Positions 44,815-55,088 of a stretch of 64,000 nucleotides of DNA are shown here, in pieces. Positions within the stretch are counted from its first letter, which is position 1; the number at the start of each line of letters is the position of its first letter. The stretch comes from Haloarculaceae archaeon H-GB1-1 (GTDB lineage: Archaea > Halobacteriota > Halobacteria > Halobacteriales > Haloarculaceae): the NCBI GenBank assembly GCA_029688825.1, contig JARUKX010000018.1:1-64000 (forward strand). Direction: 5' to 3'. A program made the position numbers and the translations under genes. The notes under the pieces were generated by a model. The model had not been told where the DNA came from. It made no database searches and was given only the letters and a program-made list of their open reading frames with translations.

Positions 44815-47109
44815 ATGGACGACCACGACCACTCCCATCACTCCGAACCTGGCGCGAGTGACGACCCGAACGAGATAGCCGACGACCGGGACGTCGACCG
44901 AGTCGAGCAGAGAATACTCGAGGAGGAGGGGGAAGACGCCGAAGACGCCGAACAGGAGATCCACGAGCGAACCGAGCACGAGACGGGGCACGGAGCGGAC
45001 GGTCACGGAGACGGTCACGACGGCCACGGCGGAATGCACGAGGGTCACGAGCAGATGTTCCGTCGGCGTTTCTTCGTCTCGACGCTCCTCTCGATCCCGG
45101 TCCTGCTGTACAGTGAGACCATCCAGGGGTGGCTCGGATTTACGGTGCCGGCGTTCCCGGGTAGCGAGTGGATCAACCCGGTCTTCGCAGTGATCGTCTT
45201 CGCCTACGGTGGCGTCCCATTCGTTCGGATGGCTCGTCCGGAATTAGAGGATCGCTCGCCGGGGATGATGACGCTCATTTCGATGGCGATCTCGGTCGCG
45301 TTCGTCTACAGCCTCGCGAGCGTCGTCTTCCCGACGACGTCCGCCTTCTTCTGGGAGTTGGTGACGCTGATCGACATCATGCTACTGGGCCACTGGATCG
45401 AGATGCGCTCCGTGCGCCGAGCGTCGAGCGCGCTCGACGAACTGGCGAAGCTCATGCCCGACACGGCAGAGCGAATCACTGAAAGTGGGGATACCGAGAA
45501 GGTGCCGGTGAACAAGCTATCGGAGGATGATCTCGTCCTCGTTCGCCCCGGCGCAAGTGTCCCGGCCGACGGCGTCGTCGAGGAGGGCGACTCCGACGTG
45601 GACGAGTCCATGATCACCGGCGAGTCCAGACCCGTCTCGAAAGAACCCGGCGACGAGGTCATCGGTGGCACGGTCAACGGCGACGGGAGTCTCCGAGTCC
45701 GAATCGACGCAACAGGTGACGAGACGACGCTCGCGGGCATCATGCGCCTCGTCGAGGAGGCCCAGGAGAGCAAGTCCAAGACCCAGGTGCTGGCCGACCG
45801 CGCGGCAGGCTGGCTGTTCTACGTCGCCGTTGCGGCGGCAGCCGTGACCGGCATTGCGTGGACTGTCGCGATCTCGTTCGACGTAACGGTGATCGAGCGC
45901 GTCGTGACCGTTCTCGTCATCGCATGTCCCCACGCACTCGGGCTCGCGATTCCGCTCGTCGTCGCGATCAACACGTCGCTTGCGGCCCGGAACGGCATGC
46001 TCGTCCGAGACCGAATCGCCATGGAAGAGGCTCGTAATCTCGACGCGATAATCTTCGACAAGACCGGGACGCTCACCGAAGGCGAACACGGCGTGGTCGG
46101 TACGGCGACCGTCGACGGCGTCGACGAGGACGAGGCCCTGGCGCTCGCCGCCGCCGTCGAAAGTGACTCCGAGCACATGATTGCGCGGGCAATCCGCGAA
46201 GCCGCCCACGAACGGGGGATCGACGCCCCCGATGCTGCTGACTTCGAGGCGATGAAAGGCCGGGGCGTCCGAGCGATGGTCGACGGCGACGAGGTGTACG
46301 TCGGCGGTCCGAACCTCCTGGATCACCTCGACAGTGACGTTCCGGCTCCGCTCCAGACCTTTGCCGAGGAGGCCGGTGAGAACGCACACACGGTCGTCTA
46401 CCTCGTTCGCGGGGCCGAGCGGAGCGAGGCCCCGGGACGAGCGAGCGGCGACGAAGGAGCCGCGAGTCGCGAAGACCAGCTGATAGCCGCCTTCGCCATG
46501 GCGGACGTGATCCGCGAGGAGAGCTACCGGGTCGTCGACGCGCTCCACGAACTCGGCATCGAAGTGGCGATGCTGACTGGGGATTCCCAGGACGTGGCCG
46601 ACGCGGTGGCCGACGAACTGGGCATCGACACGGTCTTCGCCGAGGTGCTGCCCGAGGCCAAGGACGAGAAGGTTCAGGAACTCCAGGACCAGGGAAAACT
46701 CGTCGCGATGGTCGGCGACGGCGTGAACGACGCGCCGGCGCTGACCCGTGCGGACGTCGGCATCGCCATCGGCAGCGGCACCGACGTCGCCGTCCAGTCC
46801 GCGGACGTCATTCTCGTCCAGAACAACCCCATGGACGTGGTTCGCCTCGTGAAACTGAGCAAGGCGAGTTACCGGAAGATGCAGGAGAACATCGTCTGGG
46901 CCGCGGGCTACAACGTCTTCGCCATCCCGCTGGCTGCGGGCGTCCTCGCACCCATCGGCATCCTCCTCTCGCCGGCCGTCGGTGCACTCCTGATGTCGCT
47001 CAGTACCGTGATCGTCGCGCTCAACGCACAGTTACTCCGCCGGACTGACCTCTCGGTCCCGGGGCTCCCGGGCGTTTCCCCGCCGGGGCAGGCGCGGCCG
47101 GCAGACTAG
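44815..47109 (+). CDS. copB: Heavy-metal P1B ATPase, CopB type (CPH), His-rich N terminus
   Basis: A 764-residue P-type ATPase. It has a His/Asp/Glu-rich N-terminal tail ([10 protein letters not shown], then [15 protein letters not shown]) in place of HMA domains, eight helices, TGES, the CPH metal site (IACPHALG), phosphorylation site [10 protein letters not shown] and hinge [14 protein letters not shown] marks the P1B-3 (CopB) group, which exports Cu. The nucleotide domain has SEHMIARAI where HP is usual, a common variant in CopB proteins. A roughly 20-residue insertion at 46411-46480 is unusual. Confidence 0.94.
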   Translation: MDDHDHSHHSEPGASDDPNEIADDRDVDRVEQRILEEEGEDAEDAEQEIHERTEHETGHGADGHGDGHDGHGGMHEGHEQMFRRRFFVSTLLSIPVLLYSETIQGWLGFTVPAFPGSEWINPVFAVIVFAYGGVPFVRMARPELEDRSPGMMTLISMAISVAFVYSLASVVFPTTSAFFWELVTLIDIMLLGHWIEMRSVRRASSALDELAKLMPDTAERITESGDTEKVPVNKLSEDDLVLVRPGASVPADGVVEEGDSDVDESMITGESRPVSKEPGDEVIGGTVNGDGSLRVRIDATGDETTLAGIMRLVEEAQESKSKTQVLADRAAGWLFYVAVAAAAVTGIAWTVAISFDVTVIERVVTVLVIACPHALGLAIPLVVAINTSLAARNGMLVRDRIAMEEARNLDAIIFDKTGTLTEGEHGVVGTATVDGVDEDEALALAAAVESDSEHMIARAIREAAHERGIDAPDAADFEAMKGRGVRAMVDGDEVYVGGPNLLDHLDSDVPAPLQTFAEEAGENAHTVVYLVRGAERSEAPGRASGDEGAASREDQLIAAFAMADVIREESYRVVDALHELGIEVAMLTGDSQDVADAVADELGIDTVFAEVLPEAKDEKVQELQDQGKLVAMVGDGVNDAPALTRADVGIAIGSGTDVAVQSADVILVQNNPMDVVRLVKLSKASYRKMQENIVWAAGYNVFAIPLAAGVLAPIGILLSPAVGALLMSLSTVIVALNAQLLRRTDLSVPGLPGVSPPGQARPAD
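46411..46480 (+). repeat. In-frame insertion in CopB encoding [20 protein letters not shown]
   Basis: A purine-rich GAGCGAG/GGCGACGAAGG-like stretch that interrupts the normal [18 protein letters not shown] sequence of CopB relatives. Composition and in-frame placement suggest a small repeat insertion between the nucleotide and phosphorylation domains. Confidence 0.5.
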
Positions 47110-47122
47110 CGGTTGCAGAATC

Positions 47123-47745
<623 letters not shown>

Positions 47746-47838
47746 CGAACAACGTTGCAGGCGTGATTCAGGTTGTAGAAACTGCGAAGCGAATTCACCC
47801 GCCTCGGCCGTCGAGGAAGTCACCGATCGGCTACTGGG

Positions 47839-48117
47839 TCACTGAAGAAAGGACCGGAGGAGTATCACGAAGCCAAGCCCGATCGCGACGGACTCGATAA
47901 CGTGTACCTGCGTCAGCCCGATCGGCGTGAGCTGATAGAGGACTCCCTCTACGAATACACCGATCGTCATCACCCCGAATCCGACTGTTGCATCTCGGAG
48001 ATATCGTGCCTTAGTTCGTCGGTACGCTCGGAAACTAATCGCTGTTGTTGCGACTCCGAGGAGGAGAACTGCGATTCGAGCGGCGATCAGTGTTCCTGTC
48101 CAAAAATCGACCATCAT
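47839..48117 (-). CDS. DUF7521-like small membrane protein, copy 1
   Basis: A 92-residue integral membrane protein with three helices (AARIAVLLLGVATTAISF, VGFGVMTIGVFVEGVLYQL, SVAIGLGFVILLRSF). It has the repeated pattern of an external loop, GF-x6-GxxxEGxLxxL, also seen in the paralogs at 48114 and 60488. It overlaps the upstream paralog by four bases. Function unknown. Confidence 0.78.
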   Translation of the reverse strand: MMVDFWTGTLIAARIAVLLLGVATTAISFRAYRRTKARYLRDATVGFGVMTIGVFVEGVLYQLTPIGLTQVHVIESVAIGLGFVILLRSFLQ

Positions 48118-48410
48118 TCATCTCCTCCGGATTTTGCGTCATTCATGTTCCCGTGCAGCGAGTAGAGAATGATGACCATCCCAATTGCGACGATCGTCGT
48201 TTGGACAGTCCCCGCGATGAAGATTTCAAGATCGATCACTTCGAAGAGGATGCCTTCGATTACGGCACCGACGCTGATGAATACGAACCCGACCGCGACG
48301 TAGAACATCGGCTTGCTGCCGTGGACGCGATAGCCCCGGTATGCCTGATGAGCAATCAGAAATCCTAGTACCATCGTGACAAGTTTCGCGATGACGAGTT
48401 CGACGTGCAT
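48114..48410 (-). CDS. DUF7521-like small membrane protein, copy 2
   Basis: A 98-residue membrane protein (IAKLVTMVLGFLIAHQAYRG, VAVGFVFISVGAVIEGILFE, QTTIVAIGMVIILYSLHG). It is closer to the copy at 60488 (GKVIVILLGLFIAYQAYGGY) than to the copy at 47839. It lies six bases after the HTH gene and co-oriented with it. Confidence 0.8.
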   Translation of the reverse strand: MHVELVIAKLVTMVLGFLIAHQAYRGYRVHGSKPMFYVAVGFVFISVGAVIEGILFEVIDLEIFIAGTVQTTIVAIGMVIILYSLHGNMNDAKSGGDE

Positions 48411-48416
48411 GATTAG

Positions 48417-48773
48417 TTAGATTTCTCGAATGTCATCCCAGATGCGAGTGAACCGTTCTGCGGGAGACTCGTGCACTTTGACGCCGACGATGAACTCGCC
48501 GTCCTCGATATCGATGTCGACGTGATCGATATTCGCCTTATAGACGCTGTGGTGGCTCCCATCGTCGACAATTTGGGTTCGTTCGACGAGGAGCTCGTAC
48601 TCGAGCATATCGTCGACACGTCGGTAAATGGTCGAGATGTCGGCCTCGAGCTCGCTACTGAGTTCCCTGGCAGACTTTTGTCCCTGACTCGTGGCGGCCA
48701 AGATGTCTTGGACGTACGTATCGCCAAGCAACTCGAGCAGCTCTGTCCCATCATCTGGTGATTTGGTTGACAC
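48417..48773 (-). CDS. Winged-helix regulator of the DUF7521 module
   Basis: A 118-residue ArsR/DUF-type wHTH protein (TYVQDILAATSQGQKSAREL, DISTIYRRVDDMLEYELL) with a C-terminal tail ending in ERFTRIWDDIREI. A paralog at 60114 ends in ERFTRIWEEIRGD and has the same DUF7521 partner. It is divergent from the halocyanin gene at 48901. Confidence 0.82.
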   Translation of the reverse strand: MSTKSPDDGTELLELLGDTYVQDILAATSQGQKSARELSSELEADISTIYRRVDDMLEYELLVERTQIVDDGSHHSVYKANIDHVDIDIEDGEFIVGVKVHESPAERFTRIWDDIREI

Positions 48774-48900
48774 ACGTGTCCTGTGAAAGAACGTTGGTGA
48801 AGATCGCTATTTAAACAATAGGCTGATTTGCTCGTTCGACAAAACAGCTTTCCATTATACCACTGCTGATAACCTATCCTTACCTGTAAGGCGAGAAATA

Positions 48901-49611
48901 ATGACCGACGACGCACTCTCACGGCGGACGCTTCTGAAAACGAGTGGTATCGCCCTTGCAGGGTTAGCTGGGTGTACGGGGTCACCGAGTAGCAGCAGTA
49001 CTGAGCAAGCGTCTACACCAACTTCGACGAGTACGTCCCACGAAGAGGAGGGGCACGAGGAAGGCGGTCACGAAGATGATGGGCATGAGGAGGAAGGTCA
49101 CGAAGAAGATGGGCATGGACACGACGAAGCGATCGGTGAACCCGTTGACCACGCCACAGTGACGATGGTCACAAACGACAGCGGTACCCACTTCGAGCCC
49201 CACGTTGTGCGGGTGAACCCCGGCGGAGCGGTTACTTGGGAACTCGAAAGTGGCACTCACACTACGACGGCATGTCATCCGGATACTGACCGTCCACTCC
49301 GGATGCCGGACGACGCAACTCCCTGGGATAGCGGCATGCTGAGTGAACAGGGTGCGACGTTCGAACACACGTTCGAAACGGAGGGCGTCTACGACTACGT
49401 CTGCGTCCCGCACGAGGTGACGGGGATGCTCGGAAGTATCATCGTGGGCGAACCGGATGCCCACGACCAACCGGGGCTCGCTGAACCGCAGGACAGTCTT
49501 CCGGATGCGGCCCAGACCAAGATCGAGGACCTCAACACGATGGTCAACGAGGCTCTCGGGCACACCCACGACGAGGAGACGACCGAATCCGGCGACCACA
49601 ACGAGGGGTAG
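48901..49611 (+). CDS. Tat-exported halocyanin with His/Glu-rich linker
   Basis: A 236-residue lipoprotein-type halocyanin. It has a Tat signal (SRRTLLK), a lipobox Cys at 25, and a His/Glu-rich linker at residues 47-74 (for example HEEEGHEEGGHEDDGHEEE) before the cupredoxin domain. Ligands are His120, Cys168, His171 and Met176. The His/Glu linker can bind metal. It is divergent from the HTH-DUF7521 operon across 127 bases. Confidence 0.9.
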   Translation: MTDDALSRRTLLKTSGIALAGLAGCTGSPSSSSTEQASTPTSTSTSHEEEGHEEGGHEDDGHEEEGHEEDGHGHDEAIGEPVDHATVTMVTNDSGTHFEPHVVRVNPGGAVTWELESGTHTTTACHPDTDRPLRMPDDATPWDSGMLSEQGATFEHTFETEGVYDYVCVPHEVTGMLGSIIVGEPDAHDQPGLAEPQDSLPDAAQTKIEDLNTMVNEALGHTHDEETTESGDHNEG

Positions 49612-49754
49612 GAATCAACAGGGCACTGCAGTCAGCCGTATAGATCCGTTACGCCGTCGAACCGAGGTCGGCGTTGCTGTCGGACCATCTCGGACACCGA
49701 GAATCGACCGTTCAATCTAGAAACAGGTTCAAAAACGTTGCTGGGACCTTCCCG

Positions 49755-50198
49755 ATGAAGTTCTCTGTTTCCAACGACGGGCTGCGATTGATTGGTGCGG
49801 TGTCGTTCGTAGCGCTAGCCCTCTTTATCGGAGTCTTAGTTTACGTAACCCAACAGAAACGACAGCGGAGGCAACTCGATCTGAGCAGCAATCGGGTGTC
49901 TATGTCGGTCGTCGACGACGGACCAGGAATCCCTGACATCGGACGACAGACCACCGCTCGCGACGTTCCTGAAGAACACCTCAAACACAGTAGTGGGATG
50001 GGCGTGTGGCTCGTCAAGTGGGTCACACCTGCTCTCGGCGGAACAGTAGACATCGCCACCAACGATCCTCGTGAGAGTGTCGTCACCGTGAGTTTCCCGG
50101 TCATTTCCAATGCTGTCGGCAGCGCTAGTAGACACGTCCTGCCAGACATATCTGGCATGCAACACGAGAAACCCACCGTCCGAACCCAAACACGATGA
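49755..50198 (+). pseudogene. Histidine kinase remnant with its middle deleted
   Basis: The ORF from ATG 49755 encodes one transmembrane helix (IGAVSFVALALFIGVLVYVT) and then jumps straight into the end of an HATPase domain (VDDGPGIPDIGRQTT, SGMGVWLVKWVTPALGGTVD). The sensor part, the phospho-acceptor His box and the N box are all missing. It overlaps the response-regulator start (ATGA at 50195), as an intact kinase-regulator pair would. Confidence 0.7.
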
Positions 50199-50782
50199 CT
50201 GAGAACTACGGAACCAGTGCGGACGTCCTGATCGTTGAAGACGAGCGGGCCCTTGCTGACCTGTACACAGAGTGGCTGGCTGATACCTACTCCGTTCGGG
50301 CCGCATATGAGGGAGAACAGGCGATAGGCGAGCTCGAGGAGGCAGTCGATATCGTTCTCCTTGATCGCGGTCTGCCCGACATTCCGGATGATGAAATACT
50401 CGATCACATCCGCAAACGGGACGTCGACTGTCGTGTCGTCATGGTGACTGCGGTCGAGCCAGGTCTCGACAGTATCGACCTCGAGTTTGATGACTATCTG
50501 ATCAAGCCGGTCGACGACGAGGATCTGCGTACGACGGTCGAACGGATGGAACAGCTCGCAACCTATGACGACCTCCTTCAGGAACTATATCAGTGTCTTG
50601 TTACCCGATCTGTCCTTCTCGAGAAGGACGATATCGAGATAACTGATCACGAATCCTATAGTGACCTCCAGGACCGCATCGAAACACTCCAGGACCAGAT
50701 CGAGGTGACCAGTGAGACGTTCGATACCGGTGCGTTCGAAGCAGCATTTCGCGACTTGAAGGAGCCACACAGTCATGACTAG
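50195..50782 (+). CDS. HalX-type response regulator
   Basis: A 195-residue REC-HalX protein. The phospho-acceptor Asp is in IVLLDRGLPD, the conserved Lys in YLIKPVDDEDL, and the REC Asp pair in IVEDERALADL. The C terminus (residues about 125-190) is the helical HalX domain with heptads. It overlaps both the kinase remnant upstream and the intact kinase downstream. No DNA-binding domain is visible. Confidence 0.88.
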   Translation: MTENYGTSADVLIVEDERALADLYTEWLADTYSVRAAYEGEQAIGELEEAVDIVLLDRGLPDIPDDEILDHIRKRDVDCRVVMVTAVEPGLDSIDLEFDDYLIKPVDDEDLRTTVERMEQLATYDDLLQELYQCLVTRSVLLEKDDIEITDHESYSDLQDRIETLQDQIEVTSETFDTGAFEAAFRDLKEPHSHD

Positions 50783-52271
50783 ACCCACCGACTCATTCGA
50801 GGCGATGACGCGACGGATGGATAAAGCGGACAAAAAGCGGCGGATCCTGTATGCTGGGCTATTGAGCGCAGCAGGGCTCGTGTTCGCCGTGGTGCAACTG
50901 CCTCACCTTGTCGCAGATAGTATGGAAGGAATGGGTCTGGTGGCGCTCCTCACGGGCGCTATCTTGCCGCTTCTCCTCGGGCTAGTGATCGCCGGGTTCG
51001 GCTATGGATTGTGGCGGAGCGATCTTCCCGCCGCCCAACTGCGCCGCGTCAACATTTGGTTCTTGTTTGGAATCGGAGGGATGGCAGTCGTTAGCGGAGC
51101 GCTTATCATATATGAGCTCCTGGAAGGTGCCCGGTTGAGCCACATCGAGTATCTCTTCTTGGATTTCGTCACCGCTGGTGGGATCGCTGGTATTCTCGTC
51201 GGATGGTACGATGCGAATAATCAGCGACACACGAAGCAATTGCAAATATTTCAGCAGGCAGTTGAACACGGAGGTCACTGCTTCTATTTGACTTCCCCTG
51301 ATGGCACTATTGAGTACGTGAACTCGGAGTTCGAAGCCCAGACAGGATATACGCAAGAAGAGGCACTTGGCAGAAATCCCCGAATCCTGAAATCGGGAGA
51401 ACAAGACGAAGCGTTCTACGAAGAGATGTGGCGGACGATTCTTTCGGGAGACGTGTGGCAGTCAGAGCTCGTCAATGAACGGAAGGATGGGACTCGACAG
51501 TACGTTGACCAGACCATCGCTCCAGTGATGGACGGCCAGAACGAAATAGAACATTTCGTGGCGATCAACCGTGACATCACGGAACAGAAGAAACAGAAAA
51601 CGAAATTAGAACGCCAGAACGAACGCCTCGATGAGTTTGCAAGTGTCGTCTCGCACGATCTTCGGAACCCGTTGAACGTGGCTCTGGGACGGATAGATGT
51701 GGTTCGTAACGACTGTGAGAGTGAACACCTAGATGTGGCTGAAAGAGCCCTCGATCGGATGGAACGGTTGATCGATGACGTGCTGACCCTTGCCCGTCAG
51801 GGAGAAACGATTAGCGGCATCGAGACAGTGTCCTTACAGACTGTGTGTGAAGATGCCTGGGCTCAGATTGACTCGGTTGACGCCAACCTCTCAGTTCAGA
51901 CTGACCAATCGATATCCGCGGATCGGAGTCGTCTTCAGCAGTTATTGGAGAATCTCTTTCGAAACGCGATCGAACACGGCGGCAGGAATGTTACGATCAG
52001 CGTTGGTAGGTGTGACGGTGGATTTTACGTCGAGGACACCGGGGAGGGAATTCCGGCAGACGCGCGTGAGGATCTTTTCAAATCCGGATACACGACGGCA
52101 GAGGACGGAACAGGCCTCGGGCTCGCCATCGTGCAGCGTATAGTCGAAGCACACGGTTGGGAAATTACAGTACTGGAGGGGGAGGAGGGAGGTGCCCGGT
52201 TCGAAATAACGGGGGTCGCAACCTCGATCGACACCCACGCAACTCGGGGGAGCGCTCCTGAAATCAGATGA
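50775..52271 (+). CDS. Membrane histidine kinase with PAS domain
   Basis: A 498-residue sensor kinase. Four helices in residues about 25-140 precede a PAS domain (about 150-275, with YLTSPDGTIEYVNSEFEAQT) and a HisKA H-box (SHDLRNPLNVALGRI). The HATPase N box is NLFRNAIEHGG, with G1 VEDTGEGIP and G2 GTGLGLAIV. It starts inside the HalX regulator end, so the two form a pair. Confidence 0.9.
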   Translation: MTRPTDSFEAMTRRMDKADKKRRILYAGLLSAAGLVFAVVQLPHLVADSMEGMGLVALLTGAILPLLLGLVIAGFGYGLWRSDLPAAQLRRVNIWFLFGIGGMAVVSGALIIYELLEGARLSHIEYLFLDFVTAGGIAGILVGWYDANNQRHTKQLQIFQQAVEHGGHCFYLTSPDGTIEYVNSEFEAQTGYTQEEALGRNPRILKSGEQDEAFYEEMWRTILSGDVWQSELVNERKDGTRQYVDQTIAPVMDGQNEIEHFVAINRDITEQKKQKTKLERQNERLDEFASVVSHDLRNPLNVALGRIDVVRNDCESEHLDVAERALDRMERLIDDVLTLARQGETISGIETVSLQTVCEDAWAQIDSVDANLSVQTDQSISADRSRLQQLLENLFRNAIEHGGRNVTISVGRCDGGFYVEDTGEGIPADAREDLFKSGYTTAEDGTGLGLAIVQRIVEAHGWEITVLEGEEGGARFEITGVATSIDTHATRGSAPEIR

Positions 52272-52800
52272 GAAGATTGTATAGTATGTGCCCTATCGTC
52301 AACAAGAGATAGCCGGCCACAAGCAGCGCAAGGGTTTGCCGTGAAAACGAGGGGCGAGAGATGATTTCCGTTCCGTGAATCCGTTCACCGACGGCATAGG
52401 CGAATCGTCCCGCAACGAGCGCGAACGGGAGATGGACGAATAGAATCGGCAATACCAACGCGTCGAAATGGGCTGCCATCTCGAACTGCGCGAGATACTG
52501 GAGTTTGAAGACGAGTTCGAGCCCAGCGACGACCACTCCCGAGAGGACGGCCACGAGTAATCCTTCCGTTTTCGAGAGCAGATGCCCCCGAACGTAGCTC
52601 CAAATATAGAAGGTCGCGATCAGAGGAACGAGTCTCACAAACGCTTCCTCGATGAACCCGACGAGAATCAACTGGCGGGATGACGGTGTTCTCGGCAGAA
52701 GCACGAGCTCCAATTGGTAGGCAACACCGACCCCTGCGGCCGTCAGCAGCGCGCTCAAGCCAAGGAGACCGATGAGTGGCCGAGGGTGAGTCTCTCCCAT
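52264..52800 (-). CDS. Membrane protein with PrsW-like motifs
   Basis: A 178-residue polytopic protein. An EE pair in GFIEEAFVRLVPLIATFY, a later Glu in GVVVAGLELVFKLQY and a conserved-looking His in LFVHLPFALVAG are arranged like PrsW glutamic intramembrane proteases. Similarity is only motif-level, so the activity is a guess. Start chosen at ATG 52800. It overlaps the kinase end by eight bases on the opposite strand. Confidence 0.55.
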   Translation of the reverse strand: MGETHPRPLIGLLGLSALLTAAGVGVAYQLELVLLPRTPSSRQLILVGFIEEAFVRLVPLIATFYIWSYVRGHLLSKTEGLLVAVLSGVVVAGLELVFKLQYLAQFEMAAHFDALVLPILFVHLPFALVAGRFAYAVGERIHGTEIISRPSFSRQTLALLVAGYLLLTIGHILYNLLI

Positions 52801-53036
52801 TCGTATAGCTCTTCCCAAGCAGCGAAGATAAATCGCCTCTATTCGTTGAGGAGTACCCTCGAAATTATTGAAACGGTGTTCTGGTGTGGAATCCCGGTAT
52901 ATCGCGCCATTTCGTCCCTTCTTCTGGCGTGATACCCGGATGACACCCTATATACCATGAGAATCGTTGACATTGCACTTATAGGATCGGGGAAGCAAGT
53001 GGTACTCGGAACGCTGGAAACGAGCCGCCTCGTAAC

Positions 53037-53789
53037 ATGGCACCTGATTCGGCGACTGATGTAGACGAAACACGCTCGTCGAGGCCAGAAGATTCATCTC
53101 TCGTCGAGGAACTCGAACGGAAGATCGTCAATCGGCGAGAGTTCCTGAAAGGGGTCGGCGTCGGTGGGGCGACAGCCGGTGGAGTAGGTATTGGTACTGC
53201 ACGACTTTCCGAGAGGGTTTCGTTTCAGTCACTCGCGACGCTCGCTGGAGAAGAGGTCGTACCGTCCAAAACGACGTATTACCTTCCGGCGGTCGATGGA
53301 TCCGAACGGGGGCTCATTCTAACAGTCGATATCGAGTTCACGGACGCCCGTGAGGGAATCTTCGTTAATCTTGCTGGCATGGAAGTTCGCCACGATCTAC
53401 AGGTTGCACTCCGGGAAGCAGTTACAACGGCACGAGAGTTGAGGGGACGGCGACCCTCAAAATCCGGCATTCTAGTATCCTTCACGGCGACTGGTGACGG
53501 GATTCTCGCACTCCGAGGAAAGAGCTGGGAGGCTGGGTTAACGGTTGTCCTCGCTGCGGCGTTGTCCGAGGTCACTCCAGGTACGGAGACGCTCGTAACG
53601 GGGGTCGTTGCTGACGACGGGAAACTGCTACCTGTCGGCAGTATCGAATCGAAGGCACGCGCTGCCCGTGCGTTCGGGGCACGCCAACTGCTCGTTCCCG
53701 ATGGACAGGAGCAACAGGTGTCCGGAATCACCGTCGAAGGGGTCGCATCCATCGAGCAGGCGGTCGATATCGTGTTGAACGAACAGTAG
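53037..53789 (+). CDS. Tat-exported Lon-like (S16) protease without ATPase domain
   Basis: A 250-residue protein. The Tat motif is NRREFLKG with a Gly/Ala h-region (residues about 32-55). A C-terminal Lon proteolytic domain follows, with GKSWEAG (Ser163) and LPVGSIESKARAARA (Lys206). The Ser-Lys distance is 43 residues, the same as S679-K722 of E. coli Lon, so the dyad may be intact; the local sequence differs by two residues from GPSAG. An ATP-independent S16 protein outside the cell would be unusual. Confidence 0.7.
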   Translation: MAPDSATDVDETRSSRPEDSSLVEELERKIVNRREFLKGVGVGGATAGGVGIGTARLSERVSFQSLATLAGEEVVPSKTTYYLPAVDGSERGLILTVDIEFTDAREGIFVNLAGMEVRHDLQVALREAVTTARELRGRRPSKSGILVSFTATGDGILALRGKSWEAGLTVVLAAALSEVTPGTETLVTGVVADDGKLLPVGSIESKARAARAFGARQLLVPDGQEQQVSGITVEGVASIEQAVDIVLNEQ

Positions 53790-54168
53790 CTGGCTTCCTC
53801 CGTTCAGAACGACTCTCTCGTCGTGTTATTCAGCCAGCCTGGCCGGGATTCGTCCGTTGTCTCTCGTTCGTGTATGTCCTCGGCAGTTGCTTCACGGCCA
53901 CGGGAATCGGCACGATGGGGATCTCACCCGCAACCCAATCGATGACCGTCGGTCGAGCGAGATCATCCGCTACCGTGCCTGAAAGTGACGAAGCGATAAT
54001 CGGGTGCCGGCGTTGACCCGATATATCTTCCCAGTATCGCTTGCCAGAAGCACCAATTTGTCTTCAGAAGATTGGATCGGAATCGCATCCAAGGTATATA
54101 CTGGTAAGTGAGTTGGAGAACCCCCGAACTTGAACTTGTACGAGTCAGCTTGCCGACGAATAGCGGGT
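53790..54168. other. Intergenic region between convergent genes
   Basis: About 380 bases. On the minus strand at 53830-53990 an open stretch without start codon encodes a plausible C-terminal fragment (TVIDWVAGEIPIVPIPVAV and so on to RTNPGQAG stop), perhaps the tail of a lost gene. The rest has nothing recognisable. Confidence 0.35.
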
Positions 54169-54810
54169 TCAGGACTGGAGGATATTCTCGAGCAGTTTTC
54201 GCTGGGCCGCGGCGAGGTGTTCGGTATATGTGGACGTAGCAATACCCAGTTCCTCTGCAACGTCGCCGGCATTCGCACGTTTGGGGTAATCGAAATAGCC
54301 CATTTCGAAGCTCGTTTCCAGTACCTCGCGCTGTCGAGCCGTCAGTTGCTCCCGATCGACGAACACGAAGTCGTTATCGGTCTGTCCGTCAGCACGGGTG
54401 AGTTGCCGAACGTGGATTTCGTCGCACCAGCTGTGAAGATCGTTGACGATTTCCTGAACGGTGTCGATATCGGGGGCGTAGAACGAAACCACCAGCGTCC
54501 CGTCACGGGCGTGAATGTCGGAAACCGGGCAGCCGTAGTGTTCGATAGACTCGCAGACGCAGCCACGATTCTGATCGCGCTCGAAGCGAAAGACGCGACG
54601 TGAGTCGAATTCGAACACCTTCTCGACACCGGACTGGTCGAACGATGCGTCGGCACCGAGCGCGAACTCTTCCGTCAACATCCCGTCGGGAGTGACGCCG
54701 GACGATTTCGCGACGTGACTGATCGTCCCTCCCGCGTCTGCAGAGGCCGTTGCGATCGGGCAGTCGCCCGGTCCACCAACCGCCAGTTCTGTTCGGATGC
54801 TACTCGCCAT
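54169..54810 (-). CDS. HTH_10 regulator with NarO-like Cys motif
   Basis: A 213-residue bacterio-opsin-activator type regulator. The C-terminal HTH_10 reads LTARQREVLETSFEMGYFDY and AEELGIATSTYTEHL. The N-terminal part has Cys17, Cys84, Cys86 and Cys94 (CVCESIEHYGC), i.e. the C-xn-CxC-x7-C pattern described for NarO, an anaerobic-response regulator of Haloferax denitrification. This suggests an Fe-S or redox sensor. It is divergent from the radical SAM/ferrochelatase genes. Confidence 0.82.
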   Translation of the reverse strand: MASSIRTELAVGGPGDCPIATASADAGGTISHVAKSSGVTPDGMLTEEFALGADASFDQSGVEKVFEFDSRRVFRFERDQNRGCVCESIEHYGCPVSDIHARDGTLVVSFYAPDIDTVQEIVNDLHSWCDEIHVRQLTRADGQTDNDFVFVDREQLTARQREVLETSFEMGYFDYPKRANAGDVAEELGIATSTYTEHLAAAQRKLLENILQS

Positions 54811-54869
54811 TACGTGTGAATTGACCTCTCTCCAATTTAAACGAGTCTCAGATTTGCAGGGCCGACAAA

Positions 54870-55088
54870 TCACCAGCTTGCGTTATCATTCGGATGCTCC
54901 GAATACGATCCCTTAACCTCCCCTGATATCCCGGGACGGTATTCGTAGTCCACTCGGCGCTCGTACCAACCGCATGGAACGTAGTAGACTTCGGTATCTA
55001 GGGGTGCGTATCCCTCGAAGGTTCGACAGGATTTTTCGACCGGGTTTCGGTGGCGTACGACGGGAGCTGAGGGCGTGATCATGGGCAA
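54870..55088 (-). CDS. Small ORF of uncertain reality, Cys/Tyr-rich
   Basis: Minus-strand ORF of 72 residues with CRTFEGYAPLDTEVYYVPCG and YERRVDYEYRP. Third-base GC is only moderate. It overlaps the start of the opposite-strand gene at 55075 by about 14 bases. The Tyr/Cys pattern looks protein-like, but no family was recognised. Confidence 0.25.
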   Translation of the reverse strand: MPMITPSAPVVRHRNPVEKSCRTFEGYAPLDTEVYYVPCGWYERRVDYEYRPGISGEVKGSYSEHPNDNASW

